Source of the DNA: Moraxella sp. FZFQ2102
GTDB lineage: Bacteria > Pseudomonadota > Gammaproteobacteria > Pseudomonadales > Moraxellaceae
DNA length: 64,000 nucleotides
NCBI RefSeq assembly: GCF_024137865.1
Contig: NZ_CP099960.1
Location: forward strand, 806,001-870,000
Reading direction: 5' to 3'
Below the pieces are notes generated by a model, which was not told where the DNA came from, searched no databases, and saw only the letters and a program-made list of their open reading frames with translations. This document shows positions 16,001 through 26,361 of the stretch, one piece after another (position 1 is the first letter of the stretch; every line of letters starts with the position of its first letter). The position numbers and the translations under genes were made by a program.

Positions 16001-17312
16001 CTATAACTCCATTAGTCTATATAAATCATCGTCTAACTTAGCTGTTTCTTTCTTCTGTATATCTAGATCCATTCCTCTTTCCAACAAAGCTAATTTAATA
16101 GGGGAAGGATCATACTCATCAGGCATCCTTAATAAGGAACCATTTGGGATGCTCTCATTTTCTAAGAATTTAATTTTAGTTTTTATGTGAGTTAGTCTCC
16201 ATCCTAAATTACTTATCCAGCGATCTGCACCAAAAACACCTATTTTATGGTGTTCTTTAGCTTTATTAAATTGTTCGGTTATCTGGGCTTCACACACCTT
16301 TAAGATTTCTAAGGAGTGCTCTAAACCTTTAATACAAACAAGCTCTTTACATGTTTCACAATCTCCATGACGAGAACATGGAGACATTGCATAATCATGT
16401 TCACAGATCCCTATTTCTGTTACCGTTGCGATTCCAATTCTATCTTTCCCTAAGTCTTCATAGGTAATAGGAAGATTCAAATGAATTTTATCTAAGATAG
16501 AAATATCTTCGGGAATGAGTAAATTCCTAACTGATTCACTTTTTTCTTCTTCTGTTCTGTGATCATAAGCCTTGTTATCTGCAACTCTTGCTCGTCCTGC
16601 CCAATTAGCTAAAGTTAACTCATCCATTCCTCCTCGTTCAGCTTTTGTACTTAACCAATGTCTTGCATTGTGTGATGGTAATCTTATGAATTCTCCTTTG
16701 GATGTGCCTATACAATGTTTTTCCCATAATGATGTTTTAGGACGAGTTTCAGAATAGCAAAACCTATCATTAATTTGATTCACCGTTGGTAACACAAAAG
16801 AAAAACTTTTAGGGGAAAAGTCATCATGAAATTCATTTTCTCTAAATAATAATAAAGCTTCAGAAACCTTAACATTTTTATGTTTATCAACATAAGGCCA
16901 ATTATGAAATTTTGATGTATATTTTTTATATAAAAATTTTCCTAACACCTCATAAGTTATAATTCCATCATTTTCACTTATTAAATTTTTAAACCATTTA
17001 GTATTAGTGCTATTTTTGTCAATATCTAGTACTTCAACAATTTCACTTTTAGTTAAAGGCTTTTGGTATAAAGAACGGGATGGCGCAGCCTCTTTATTGT
17101 GTAGTGGTTCTTTCCAAAGGCATTGTAGGTCTTGCAGGAGTAAATCTGCTGGGGATATTTTGCGTTTGTGTAGCGTACCGTCAGCGACTTCCCAAATCCC
17201 ATCATTTATCTTATCAGCACCTGCAACTCCTATAACTTTTCCATCTTTAAATGCACAATATGCAATATCTGATACACACTTACCATTTTCAAAAGTTATA
17301 ATATTTCTTTAA
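16001..17312 (-). pseudogene. tnpB: 3' part of tnpB, second tyrosine recombinase (N-terminal region lost)
   Basis: The open frame extends from the codons near 17312 to the TAG at 16001 without an ATG start at its beginning; a GTG at 16948 is the first internal candidate. It holds the C-terminal catalytic block HNARHWLSTKAERGG, WAGRARV and the presumed nucleophile Y in NKAYDHR. A Cys-rich segment (CSRHGDCETCKELVC) and a helical tail follow. Tn554-type TnpB is about 630 residues. Here the true start (see 20782-20946) lies 3.5 kb upstream beyond the aph segment, and the first catalytic Arg region is missing. The origin of the codons between about 17000 and 17312 is unclear; they may belong to the inserted segment. 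Confidence 0.65.
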
Positions 17313-17373
17313 CCCACTCATTAACTTGTTTCATTAAATCATATATATCCATTTGTACCACTGTAGTGGTCAA

Positions 17374-18261
17374 CTAATTCAACAGTCCCTGATAAGTTGA
17401 TTTTGCTGGAACTGGTGCCAGACCTTGATTGTATTGATGTGGACGAATGTGATTATAATACATCACATAGTCTTTGACATCATTCATTGCACTTTCAACA
17501 TCACGATAACCGCCTTTTGGCATCCACTCATGTTTAAAACTACGAAACCATCGCTCCATTGGGGCATTATCCCAACAATTGCCTCGGCGACTCATGCTTT
17601 GGACTAGCTTGTGTCTGTTTACACAAGCTGTAAACTTGTCACTGCCATAAATACTGCCTTGATCGGAGTGAAAGATCATGTTTGGTGTGTGTTTGATGTT
17701 TAGCATGGCATGGTTTAATGCATCAATCACTAAATTTGCATCATGACGATTACCAAGCTTCCAGCCCACTACTTGACGATTGGATAAATTAATAACCACT
17801 GCCAAATAATGCCACACGCCGTTAACCTTCAGATAGGTTGTATCACCACAAAGCACCGTTATATGAGGCTTAGGACTAAACTGTCGCTCCAGAATATTGT
17901 CAAATATTTGGCCATTGTCTTTGTCTTGATAACGCCATTTTTGCGGTTGTTTGCTAAATAAGCCTTGCTGCTTCATAAGCTTACGCACTAAATACAAGCC
18001 AACTGTGATACCTTTTGCTTGCAATCGTGCTTTGATACTGCGTTTACCTGCTGAGCCTCTGCTTTCGTCAAAAATGGCTTTTATGTGAGTGGCGATACCA
18101 ACATGCTTAGCTGGTTTATTAGCCTGTCGTAACTGGGTATAGTAAGCACTTTCACTGACGCCAAATAACTTACATAAACGCTTGATGCCGTGCGATTTTA
18201 ATGTCTTAATTGCTTGGTATTTTTGCTCTCGAGAGATATTAAAATCGCTGTAGCCTTTTTT
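17374..18261 (-). CDS. IS3-family OrfB transposase, copy A (made by -1 frameshift)
   Basis: From the A6G site the -1 frame continues KGYSDFNISREQKYQAIK and runs without a stop to 17374. It contains the HTH_21 region and the DDE integrase core: D in CGDTTYLKV, D in IFHSDQGS and E in APMERWFRSFKHE. The internal ATG at 18024 would give only 216 residues. The transposase is probably the OrfAB fusion. Confidence 0.9.
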   Translation of the reverse strand, partial: KKGYSDFNISREQKYQAIKTLKSHGIKRLCKLFGVSESAYYTQLRQANKPAKHVGIATHIKAIFDESRGSAGKRSIKARLQAKGITVGLYLVRKLMKQQGLFSKQPQKWRYQDKDNGQIFDNILERQFSPKPHITVLCGDTTYLKVNGVWHYLAVVINLSNRQVVGWKLGNRHDANLVIDALNHAMLNIKHTPNMIFHSDQGSIYGSDKFTACVNRHKLVQSMSRRGNCWDNAPMERWFRSFKHEWMPKGGYRDVESAMNDVKDYVMYYNHIRPHQYNQGLAPVPAKSTYQGLLN

Positions 18262-18521
18262 AGAATCAGCTTGTCCTCTTCTAGCACTCTGATTCTATCT
18301 TCTAGCTCACGAATACGTTGTTGATCAGGACTGATTGGTTTTGAGCCTGCAAGTACATAGCCTTGATGTTCTGCTTTGACTTGGCTTAACCAGCGTCTAA
18401 ATGATGTTTCACCAACATCCAATTCCTGACAAGCCTGGGATATGCTGTAGCCTTTGTCTGTGACTAATTTTACTGCTTCTAATTTAAACTCTGCACTAAA
18501 GCTTCGTCTTGGTCGTCTCAT
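18198..18521 (-). CDS. IS3-family OrfA, copy A
   Basis: This 107-residue helix-turn-helix protein (MRRPRRSFSAEFKLEAVKLV) ends in a leucine-zipper-like coil (RIRELEDRIRVLEEDKLILKK). The slippery run AAAAAAG at 18255-18261 (minus strand) lets a -1 shift join it to OrfB. Confidence 0.9.
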   Translation of the reverse strand: MRRPRRSFSAEFKLEAVKLVTDKGYSISQACQELDVGETSFRRWLSQVKAEHQGYVLAGSKPISPDQQRIRELEDRIRVLEEDKLILKKATAILISLESKNTKQLRH

Positions 18522-18590
18522 GGTTTATCCTCATTTTTATGATATTGTACCACTTATTGAGGACTGCGGGATTAGTGTACCACTACACAC

Positions 18591-18659
18591 ATTTATAAAA
18601 CTTTCTTTATTTTATCAACTTGTTCTTCTACTTCTTCCGGATAGTTTTTAACCATATCA
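18591..18659 (-). other. Short ORF remnant downstream of aph(2'')
   Basis: An ATG 2 nt after the aph stop region opens a 19-codon frame (MVKNYPEEVEQVDKIKKVL) that ends just before IS copy A. With the IS removed, another short frame (MDIYDLMKQVNEWVKEIL, 17303-17356) follows. Both look like remnants of genes that accompanied the resistance gene in its source. Confidence 0.35.
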
Positions 18660-19536
18660 TCACTTCCTTAATTTTTCATCTTTGCGAGTTCTTATATAAA
18701 TCTCTTTTCTACCTTTTTCTATAAAATCAGGTCTATTATTTTTAATACCATATACAATAGTTTCTATTGGATAATATTGTTCTACAACATCTTGATATTC
18801 CTTTGCTTTTGAAATATCAATATTTCCGTATAATCTTAATATATCTTCTCCAAAAGACACGCCAATTTCTTCTTCACTATCTTCTAGCAAATATATGAAA
18901 TCACAGTATTCATCTATAATTCCAGAATCTCCAAAATCTATTACACCACATAATCTATTTTCATCATCAAGTAATAAATGATTACAACTAAAATCATTAT
19001 GGCATAAGCATTTTTTACCATCAAATATAGTTGTACTATTTAATCTTTGCATAAATTCTTCTACATATTGTTTTTCAATATCAGTAAGACTATCATATAT
19101 TGTTTCTTTAAGTAATTGATATTCTTCTAAAACATTTTGTTTATTGTCTATCGTATATGAACTTATTTCACTATAATCTAAATCGTGCATTTGTCTTAAA
19201 AACATAGCAATATCTTGCTTTAATAATTCTTGCTTTTCTTTTGATAAGGCAAAATATATTTCTGGTGTTAAAAAAGTTCCTTTAATTTCTTTATATCCTA
19301 AAATAGATAATTCTTCACTTATATATGAATATTCTATATTTGGTATTTTAATATTTGTATTTAATTTTTTGTTTAGAAAATCATATATTGCTTTTTCTTT
19401 TTCATACCCTTTTTTCTTATTAGCACTAAATTTGATTTTGAAAACATATTCATTATTTACAATGTATGCTTTGCTGTCATAACCCTCACCAATCAACTTT
19501 ATACTATCAACAACTATATTGCATTGTAGTGGTCAA

Positions 19537-20424
19537 CTAATTCAACAGTCCCTGATAAGTTGATTTTGCTGGAACTGGTGCCAGACCTTGATTGTATTGA
19601 TGTGGACGAATGTGATTATAATACATCACATAGTCTTTGACATCATTCATTGCACTTTCAACATCACGATAACCGCCTTTTGGCATCCACTCATGTTTAA
19701 AACTACGAAACCATCGCTCCATTGGGGCATTATCCCAACAATTGCCTCGGCGACTCATGCTTTGGACTAGCTTGTGTCTGTTTACACAAGCTGTAAACTT
19801 GTCACTGCCATAAATACTGCCTTGATCGGAGTGAAAGATCATGTTTGGTGTGTGTTTGATGTTTAGCATGGCATGGTTTAATGCATCAATCACTAAATTT
19901 GCATCATGACGATTACCAAGCTTCCAGCCCACTACTTGACGATTGGATAAATTAATAACCACTGCCAAATAATGCCACACGCCGTTAACCTTCAGATAGG
20001 TTGTATCACCACAAAGCACCGTTATATGAGGCTTAGGACTAAACTGTCGCTCCAGAATATTGTCAAATATTTGGCCATTGTCTTTGTCTTGATAACGCCA
20101 TTTTTGCGGTTGTTTGCTAAATAAGCCTTGCTGCTTCATAAGCTTACGCACTAAATACAAGCCAACTGTGATACCTTTTGCTTGCAATCGTGCTTTGATA
20201 CTGCGTTTACCTGCTGAGCCTCTGCTTTCGTCAAAAATGGCTTTTATGTGAGTGGCGATACCAACATGCTTAGCTGGTTTATTAGCCTGTCGTAACTGGG
20301 TATAGTAAGCACTTTCACTGACGCCAAATAACTTACATAAACGCTTGATGCCGTGCGATTTTAATGTCTTAATTGCTTGGTATTTTTGCTCTCGAGAGAT
20401 ATTAAAATCGCTGTAGCCTTTTTT
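19537..20424 (-). CDS. IS3-family OrfB transposase, copy B (made by -1 frameshift)
   Basis: Identical to the copy A transposase over the full DDE core; it starts in effect at the slippery run and ends at 19537. Confidence 0.9.
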   Translation of the reverse strand, partial: KKGYSDFNISREQKYQAIKTLKSHGIKRLCKLFGVSESAYYTQLRQANKPAKHVGIATHIKAIFDESRGSAGKRSIKARLQAKGITVGLYLVRKLMKQQGLFSKQPQKWRYQDKDNGQIFDNILERQFSPKPHITVLCGDTTYLKVNGVWHYLAVVINLSNRQVVGWKLGNRHDANLVIDALNHAMLNIKHTPNMIFHSDQGSIYGSDKFTACVNRHKLVQSMSRRGNCWDNAPMERWFRSFKHEWMPKGGYRDVESAMNDVKDYVMYYNHIRPHQYNQGLAPVPAKSTYQGLLN

Positions 20425-20684
20425 AGAATCAGCTTGTCCTCTTCTAGCACTCTGATTCTATCTTCTAGCTCACGAATACGTTGTTGATCAGGACTGATTG
20501 GTTTTGAGCCTGCAAGTACATAGCCTTGATGTTCTGCTTTGACTTGGCTTAACCAGCGTCTAAATGATGTTTCACCAACATCCAATTCCTGACAAGCCTG
20601 GGATATGCTGTAGCCTTTGTCTGTGACTAATTTTACTGCTTCTAATTTAAACTCTGCACTAAAGCTTCGTCTTGGTCGTCTCAT
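20361..20684 (-). CDS. IS3-family OrfA, copy B
   Basis: The 107-residue product is identical to that of copy A at 18198-18521, with the same A6G slippery site (20418-20424). Confidence 0.9.
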   Translation of the reverse strand: MRRPRRSFSAEFKLEAVKLVTDKGYSISQACQELDVGETSFRRWLSQVKAEHQGYVLAGSKPISPDQQRIRELEDRIRVLEEDKLILKKATAILISLESKNTKQLRH

Positions 20685-20781
20685 GGTTTATCCTCATTTT
20701 TATGATATTGTACCACTTATTGAGGACTGCGGGATTAGTGTACCACTACACATTTTTCTTCTATTATCTTTTTTATATCCA

Positions 20782-20946
20782 TTAGTTTTTCTCCTTAAAA
20801 TCATACACATAAATAATTTCATCATCTACTTTATTTATTCCTCCTGCTTTTTCATAACATTTACAAGCAGAAATATGCCAAGAGTTTTCATTTTCATCAA
20901 ATACATACCCATCTCTTGACTGTCTAAGACGTTTATTCTGATTCAT
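20782..20946 (-). pseudogene. tnpB 5' end fused to an acetyltransferase-like tail
   Basis: This 54-codon frame starts within the last codons of tnpA, as tnpB does in Tn554. About 23 residues (RLRQSRDGYVFDENENSW) look like a TnpB N terminus. The rest (ISACKCYEKAGG to the end) reads like the C terminus of a GNAT acetyltransferase, where xxCYEKxG is a common last motif. The stop overlaps the aph(2'') start (TAATG), so the aph gene is translationally coupled. A GNAT-aph pair fits known gentamicin-resistance gene neighbours. The GNAT reading is inference from one motif. Confidence 0.5.
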
Positions 20947-22219
20947 AATTATCAACCTTTTTTTGAAACTCAATCTGAAGATCTAATAATATCTTGTTAG
21001 CTTTTTCTCTTATATAACGTTGATTATAAATATTTCCTGATTTCTCGGATGTATGTCCCATAAGATGTTGTCTCATCTTTGCTTCTTTTTCAGGAGAAAT
21101 AAAATCTTTATGAGAAGAATCATGATTTATATTTTGATTATTTTTATCCACCTTTCGTGAAAAATCTAAGTTCCATTCATGACGAAAAATATGCGGACGA
21201 ATAATAGAAAATTTAGGATCTATCTTTTTCATTGTTGGTACAATAACGTTATCAAAAGAACTGGTACTAATTGGGTTTCCTTGCGTTTTTCCTTTTCGAT
21301 GGGTTACAAATAAATATGGATGTTTATTAGCGTTAGGAATCTTAGAGCGATAGTTCATAATATAGTCATTGATAAGTTGAGCTATATTTTGTGAAATAGG
21401 AAGTCGCCTTTCTTTCGTTTTACTTACAGCTTGCTTCTTCCTTGTGTCAAATTTATCATCATGCGTTCGTCTAATTGTAATTGAGGATTTAGCTGTTCCT
21501 ATATCAATAAATGGGATTTGAATTGATAATAGCTCTCCTCTTCTAATCCCTAATTCCTTTAATAAGATAAACATCAAATGGTTTCTTTTTCTAATTCCAA
21601 TATCTTGAAATGGATTATTAGGATTAGAAAAGTTCGCAATAGACATAAACTCATCTAACAATCCATCAGGTAGCTCACTTTCTGGTTTGATAGATAATGT
21701 TTTATGATTTTTAGGTCTTGACTCTTTAATTAACGTAATTAGTTTCGTCAATTTTTCAATATATTCATTAGGTACATTAATTACTTTAGATAGAAATAAT
21801 ATGTATTCTGAAAGCGTTGTTAGTCTATTATATTGATGACTAAGAGATACGGCAGAATAAATATCAATAAATTGAGTCCTACCTTTCATTAACACACTTT
21901 TTTTTGTATTGATTACATTCTTTCGCTTTTTTACATTTATTCTCATATGTTGGATAAGAGATTCTAATTGGTTTTCTGTTAAGAGTACTTTGTTATGAAT
22001 TAGATCACTAATAACAAGATTATTCTGTTTTTCCCAATTCATTATCCACTGTATAGTTCCCAGCTTATTTCTAATTGTGTTTACTGCGGATTGATTACGT
22101 AGTTCTACAGTTACCCATAAGGTTGAATAAAAATCAGGAATACCAGTTTTAACATTAACCAATATAGGAAAACGTTCTCCATTTGAAAAAAGGACTGTTT
22201 CTAATCTATGCATATTCAT
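20933..22219 (-). CDS. tnpA: TnpA-like tyrosine recombinase
   Basis: This 428-residue site-specific recombinase has an N-terminal SAM-like DNA-binding region and a catalytic domain with Arg in LGIRRGELL (about 226), HIFRHEW (His343, Arg346), MGH (about 389) and a Tyr at 398 or 402. It is the first gene of the three-gene element, and tnpB starts inside its last codons. It appears intact. AT-rich, unlike the ssb gene next to it. A terminator (22284-22318) separates it from ssb. Confidence 0.8.
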   Translation of the reverse strand: MNMHRLETVLFSNGERFPILVNVKTGIPDFYSTLWVTVELRNQSAVNTIRNKLGTIQWIMNWEKQNNLVISDLIHNKVLLTENQLESLIQHMRINVKKRKNVINTKKSVLMKGRTQFIDIYSAVSLSHQYNRLTTLSEYILFLSKVINVPNEYIEKLTKLITLIKESRPKNHKTLSIKPESELPDGLLDEFMSIANFSNPNNPFQDIGIRKRNHLMFILLKELGIRRGELLSIQIPFIDIGTAKSSITIRRTHDDKFDTRKKQAVSKTKERRLPISQNIAQLINDYIMNYRSKIPNANKHPYLFVTHRKGKTQGNPISTSSFDNVIVPTMKKIDPKFSIIRPHIFRHEWNLDFSRKVDKNNQNINHDSSHKDFISPEKEAKMRQHLMGHTSEKSGNIYNQRYIREKANKILLDLQIEFQKKVDNYESE

Positions 22220-22283
22220 TTAATTTACAAAAATATCATATATAAATACTATCAAATTAAAGATGTTTTGTCAAAATTAATGT

Positions 22284-22318
22284 AAAAAAAGAGAAGTCTT
22301 ATTTTATAAGGCTTCTCT
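22284..22318 (-). terminator. Terminator downstream of ssb
   Basis: agagaagtcttat (22290-22302) pairs with ataaggcttctct (22306-22318). On the minus strand it is followed by a run of seven T, so it stops ssb transcription before tnpA. Confidence 0.85.
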
Positions 22319-22362
22319 CTGGTTTCTACGATGTATTTTTACATAATTTCTGTATATGGAAT

Positions 22363-23085
22363 TCAGAATGGAATATCATCATCGGTGACATTCGCCGCCG
22401 GACTGATTACCGCTGCTTGCGGGGCAGGTTTTGGCTGTGCAGGCTGCGGTGCAGCTTGTGGTGCAGGCTGCTGAAACGAGTTATTTTGCGCCATATTATT
22501 CTGTGGTGCGCCGCCCATCGACGGCTGACCGAACGCATTATTATCATAACCACCCATTGGCTGTGCCATGCCTTGCTGAGCTTGGTTGTAGCCTTGGTTG
22601 TTGAACTGATTGTTATTTGGGTAGCGCGGTTGGTTGTTTTGGTAGCCACGGTTTTGGTTATTATAGCCGCCTTGATTTTGATTGCCATAATTACCTTGAT
22701 TCATGTAGCCGCCCTGATTGCCTTGATTACCTTGATAATCGCCGCCATTGTTGCGGTTGCCAAGCATCTGCATATTATCCGCGCGAATCTCGGTACTATA
22801 ACGGTCTTGTCCTGTCTGTGGGTCTTGCCATTTGCGCGTGCGTAGGCTGCCTTCGACATAGACTTGCGAGCCTTTGCGCAAAAAGTCGCGCGCAATCTCA
22901 GCAAGGCGATTATTAAACACCACGCGGTGCCACTCTGTCTGCTCGCGCTGCTCGCCTGTGCTGCGGTCGCGCCATCTTTCGCTGGTGGCGATGGAGACTG
23001 TGGCGATCATACCGCCGTTATCGAACTGCTTCACTTCTGGGTCGTTACCTAAGTTACCCACAAGAATGACTTTATTTACACTCAT
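22363..23085 (-). CDS. ssb: Single-stranded DNA-binding protein
   Basis: This 240-residue protein coats ssDNA in replication, repair and recombination. An OB fold (about 1-110, [19 protein letters not shown]) is followed by a long Gly/Asn/Gln-rich linker and the acidic tip DDDIPF that recruits partner proteins. I start at the second ATG, since MSVNKV is the conserved beginning; an ATG two codons earlier (23091) is only 3 nt from the AAGGA site. It lies downstream of uvrA on the same strand, a classic uvrA/ssb neighbourhood. Confidence 0.95.
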   Translation of the reverse strand: MSVNKVILVGNLGNDPEVKQFDNGGMIATVSIATSERWRDRSTGEQREQTEWHRVVFNNRLAEIARDFLRKGSQVYVEGSLRTRKWQDPQTGQDRYSTEIRADNMQMLGNRNNGGDYQGNQGNQGGYMNQGNYGNQNQGGYNNQNRGYQNNQPRYPNNNQFNNQGYNQAQQGMAQPMGGYDNNAFGQPSMGGAPQNNMAQNNSFQQPAPQAAPQPAQPKPAPQAAVISPAANVTDDDIPF

Positions 23086-23273
23086 GAACATCGTTCCTTA
23101 GTTGTTGTTAAAACTGATAAAATTCTTGTAATTTCAATCACTTGGCAAAAATTTCACTCAATGCGCTTATTTGATCAATGCAGCAAATCGTATGCCAAAA
23201 ATTGCATAAATTTAGTGCATACTTTACGCAATTTAACTCAAAATTGCTAGCGATTTTTGATGGCGTTTACAAA
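23086..23273. other. uvrA-ssb intergenic region
   Basis: 188 bp of AT-rich DNA, presumably holding the ssb promoter. No strong hexamer pair stands out. Confidence 0.4.
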
Positions 23274-26168
23274 TTATTTTGCCGCATCGAGCATCGGTTT
23301 TAAAAACCGTCCTGTATGCGATTTATCATCCATCGCCACCGTCTCAGGCGTGCCGACAGCGACGATTTCACCGCCACCGCTACCACCTTCATAACCCAAA
23401 TCCACGATCCAATCAGCGGTCTTGATCACATCCAAATTATGCTCGATCACCACGACGGTATTGCCGCGATCGCGCAGGGTGTGCAAAATGTGCAAAAGCT
23501 TGGCGATGTCATGAAAATGCAGGCCTGTGGTCGGCTCATCCAAGATGTACAAAGTCTGCCCCGTGTCGCGCTTGGACAGCTCTTTGGCAAGCTTGACGCG
23601 CTGCGCTTCACCACCTGATAAGGTCGTCGCCGACTGCCCAAGGCGGATATAGTCCAAGCCCACTTCGTGTAAGGCTTCAAGACGGCGATGGATCACCGGA
23701 ATCGCTTCAAAAAACGCCATCGCTTCTTCGACGGTCATGTCCAGCACATCTGAGATTGATTTGCCTTTATATTTGACTTCCAGCGTTTCGCGGTTGTAGC
23801 GTTTGCCATGACAGACATCACACGGCACATACATATCTGGCAAAAAGTGCATCTCAACTTTAATCAAGCCATCGCCCTGACAAGCTTCGCAGCGACCGCC
23901 TTTGACATTAAAGCTAAACCGCCCTGCCTTATAGCCGCGCGCACGCGCTTCAGGTGTCTGTGTGAACAGGTCGCGAATCAGTGTAAATACGCCTGTATAA
24001 GTCGCTGGATTGGAGCGCGGTGTGCGCCCGATCGGGCTTTGGTCGATGTCCACCATTTTATCCAGATGCTCAAGTCCGCTGATTTTGTCGTATTTTTCTG
24101 GTGATAAAGTCGTCGCGTTATTGAGCATGGTAGCAGCAAGCGGCATCAAGGTGCGATTGATCAAAGTTGATTTGCCCGAGCCTGACACACCTGTGATACA
24201 AGTCATCACACCGATGGGGATGGCCAGATTGACATTTTTTAGATTATTGCCACACGCGCCATCGAGCCTAATGTATAAAGGCTCTTCGGTCGTGGTTTTG
24301 CTCTTACCCTTACCACTTTCGATCAAGACGGTCTTGGGCGTATGGCGCACGCTTGGCACTTCGATTCGGCGCTTGCCTGATAAGTATTCGCCAGTCAATG
24401 AGCCTTTGGTCTTAGCAATGTCTTTGGCTGTGCCTTGGGCAACCACACGACCGCCATGCACGCCTGCACCGATGCCGATGTCGATGATATGATCAGCTTG
24501 GCGGATGGCATCTTCGTCATGCTCGACGACGACGACCGTATTGCCCAGATCGCGCAGATGCGTCAAAGTCGAGAGCAAGCGGTCATTGTCGCGCTGATGC
24601 AGACCAATGGACGGCTCATCGAGTACATACATCACACCCATCAAGCCTGCACCGATTTGACTTGCCAAGCGAATACGCTGCGCTTCACCACCCGACAGCG
24701 TCTCAGCACTGCGCGCAAGGGTTAGGTATTCTAGTCCCACTTTGGTCAAAAAGCCCAAGCGTTCGCGAATTTCTTTAAAAATCTTATCTGCCACTTCACC
24801 TTTTGCGCCACCGATGTGCAGATTTTCATAATACTGCCACGCATCACCGATGGGCATGGTGATGATGTCGCCGATGACTTTATTATCCACTTGCACATGG
24901 CGCGCGATGTCGTTTAGGCGCACGCCATCACAGACATTACAGGCGGTATCGGACAGATATTGTGCCAATTCATCACGCACAAGGTTGCTTGTCGTCGTCG
25001 CATAACGCCGCTCAAGATAAGGCAAAATCCCTTCAAATGGCACGGTTTTGCTGCTTTTGCGACCATTTTCAAAGACAAAATCAAACTCGATTTTCTCTTT
25101 GCCTGAGCCGTGCAAGATGATGTCTTGGTGTTTTTTTGGCAAGTCTTGCCACGCGGTATCCATATCGATGGCAAAGTGGCGACATACGGTGGTCAAAATA
25201 CCAAAATAATACGCATGGCGTTTATCCCAACCATGAATCGCCCCTTGGTTGAGCGACTTCTCAGGGTGAGTAACAATGCGATCAGCGGCGAAATACTGGC
25301 GTTTGCCCAAGCCATCACAAGCAGGACACGCTCCAGCAGGGTTGTTAAAACTAAACAGGCGTGGCTCAAGCTCGCTCACCGCACGATCACAGACTGGGCA
25401 AGAATGCTTGGCAGATAAAATCTGCTCATCATCACCATTTGGGTTGCCATCCATGTGGTGTAAGATAGCAATGTCATTGCCAAGCTTCAATGCCATCTCA
25501 AGGCTCTCAGCGACGCGATTGCCCAAATCATCTCGCACCTTGAAGCGATCCACCACCACTTCAATGCTGTGCTTTTTATTTTTCTCAAGGCTTGGCAATT
25601 CATCGGTATCATAAATCACGCCATCGATGCGCACCTTCGTAAAGCCCTGCGACGGCAACTGCTCAAGCAGCGCGGTATGCTCACCCTTGCGCTCACGCAC
25701 CACAGGGGCAAGGATCATAAGCTTGGTGTCATTTGGCAGCGCAAGCACGCCATCGACCATCTCGCTCACCGTCTGCGCCACCATCGGCTCGCCGTGCTCA
25801 GGGCAATGCGGCGTACCAACGCGCGCGAACAGCAGGCGCAGATAGTCATACACTTCGGTGATCGTGCCGACGGTCGAGCGCGGGTTGTGGTTGGTGGATT
25901 TTTGTTCAATAGCAATGGCAGGTGATAAGCCATCGATGCTATCAACATCAGGCTTTTCCATTTGGCTTAGAAACTGGCGCGCATAGGCAGACAGACTCTC
26001 GACATAGCGGCGCTGACCTTCGGCGTACAAGGTATCAAAGGCAAGGCTTGATTTGCCCGAGCCTGACAACCCTGTGATGACGACAAATTTATCGCGGGGA
26101 ATATCGACATCGATGTTTTTAAGATTGTGCGTGCGTGCACCACGGATACTGATTTTGTCGTGTGCCAT
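23274..26168 (-). CDS. uvrA: Excinuclease ABC subunit A
   Basis: This 964-residue ATPase finds bulky DNA lesions and loads UvrB in nucleotide excision repair. Two ABC modules are visible: Walker [10 protein letters not shown] near residue 30 and GVSGSGKST in the second half, two LSGGEAQR signatures, and zinc modules with CPVC...CPAC and CEAC...CDVC. I place the start at [10 protein letters not shown] (26168), the family's normal N terminus. The frame is open for 88 more codons upstream, but these lack family similarity and run into the divergent gene. Confidence 0.97.
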   Translation of the reverse strand: MAHDKISIRGARTHNLKNIDVDIPRDKFVVITGLSGSGKSSLAFDTLYAEGQRRYVESLSAYARQFLSQMEKPDVDSIDGLSPAIAIEQKSTNHNPRSTVGTITEVYDYLRLLFARVGTPHCPEHGEPMVAQTVSEMVDGVLALPNDTKLMILAPVVRERKGEHTALLEQLPSQGFTKVRIDGVIYDTDELPSLEKNKKHSIEVVVDRFKVRDDLGNRVAESLEMALKLGNDIAILHHMDGNPNGDDEQILSAKHSCPVCDRAVSELEPRLFSFNNPAGACPACDGLGKRQYFAADRIVTHPEKSLNQGAIHGWDKRHAYYFGILTTVCRHFAIDMDTAWQDLPKKHQDIILHGSGKEKIEFDFVFENGRKSSKTVPFEGILPYLERRYATTTSNLVRDELAQYLSDTACNVCDGVRLNDIARHVQVDNKVIGDIITMPIGDAWQYYENLHIGGAKGEVADKIFKEIRERLGFLTKVGLEYLTLARSAETLSGGEAQRIRLASQIGAGLMGVMYVLDEPSIGLHQRDNDRLLSTLTHLRDLGNTVVVVEHDEDAIRQADHIIDIGIGAGVHGGRVVAQGTAKDIAKTKGSLTGEYLSGKRRIEVPSVRHTPKTVLIESGKGKSKTTTEEPLYIRLDGACGNNLKNVNLAIPIGVMTCITGVSGSGKSTLINRTLMPLAATMLNNATTLSPEKYDKISGLEHLDKMVDIDQSPIGRTPRSNPATYTGVFTLIRDLFTQTPEARARGYKAGRFSFNVKGGRCEACQGDGLIKVEMHFLPDMYVPCDVCHGKRYNRETLEVKYKGKSISDVLDMTVEEAMAFFEAIPVIHRRLEALHEVGLDYIRLGQSATTLSGGEAQRVKLAKELSKRDTGQTLYILDEPTTGLHFHDIAKLLHILHTLRDRGNTVVVIEHNLDVIKTADWIVDLGYEGGSGGGEIVAVGTPETVAMDDKSHTGRFLKPMLDAAK

Positions 26169-26361
26169 GAGAGTGCCTTTTGCTTTTTTATTGGGGAATT
26201 TTAAAGGCTTATTATAAGGCATTTGCAAGGTGAATTGGGGGATTTTACGGTGAGAAATTGTAAGAAAACCAGCCATCAGATTACAAAACAGCCATCGTAA
26301 CTGCATAAAAATTATGCTACCATGCCAATTGATATTTTTATAAACAATAAGAATTAACGCC

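Larger units (their letters stand above)
17362..18587 (-). mobile_element. IS3-family element, copy A (1226 bp)
   Basis: The ends are TGTAGTGGTCAACTA (left) and, inverted, TGTAGTGGTACACTAATCC (right). A 3-bp target duplication, CAC, flanks it (17359-17361 and 18588-18590). It is identical in its gene content to copy B at 19525-20750, offset 2163 bp. Confidence 0.95.
19525..20750 (-). mobile_element. IS3-family element, copy B (1226 bp), inside aph(2'')
   Basis: Same ends and genes as copy A. It has its own 3-bp target duplication, CAT (19522-19524 and 20751-20753). Because copies A and B each carry a different private duplication, they arrived separately and not as a composite transposon. 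Confidence 0.95.
18660..20782 (-). pseudogene. aph(2'')-I: aph(2'')-I aminoglycoside phosphotransferase, interrupted by IS copy B
   Basis: Joining 20782-20751 to 19521-18660 (removing the IS and one target copy) restores a 297-residue frame starting ATG GAT ATA after an AAGGAG site. The product closely resembles the APH(2'') domain of AAC(6')-APH(2''): [29 protein letters not shown], the catalytic loop [15 protein letters not shown] and the metal-binding [12 protein letters not shown]. Such kinases modify gentamicin, tobramycin and kanamycin. IS copy B sits after codon 10. The remaining 3' part lacks about 19 residues before IGEGYD; a TTG at 19496 is its only nearby start. Activity is doubtful but not excluded, since all catalytic motifs survive. 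It is very AT-rich, as in Campylobacter and Firmicutes. Confidence 0.85.
15589..22335 (-). mobile_element. Tn554-like element (tnpA-tnpB-tnpC), carrying and interrupted by an aminoglycoside-resistance segment
   Basis: Three minus-strand genes in tight order (tyrosine recombinase, second larger tyrosine recombinase, small coiled-coil protein) match the tnpA-tnpB-tnpC plan of Tn554-family transposons. A GATGTA hexamer, the core known for Tn554 junctions, occurs at 22330-22335 between the element and ssb. I do not find its partner at the left end, where the RND-pump fragment begins, so that end may have been lost. The aph segment and two IS copies lie within tnpB. The outer limits given are estimates. 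Confidence 0.6.

Noticed and set aside
17362..20750. Composite transposon carrying aph(2'')
   Set aside because: The IS copies have different private 3-bp duplications and one lies within the gene, so they arrived independently.
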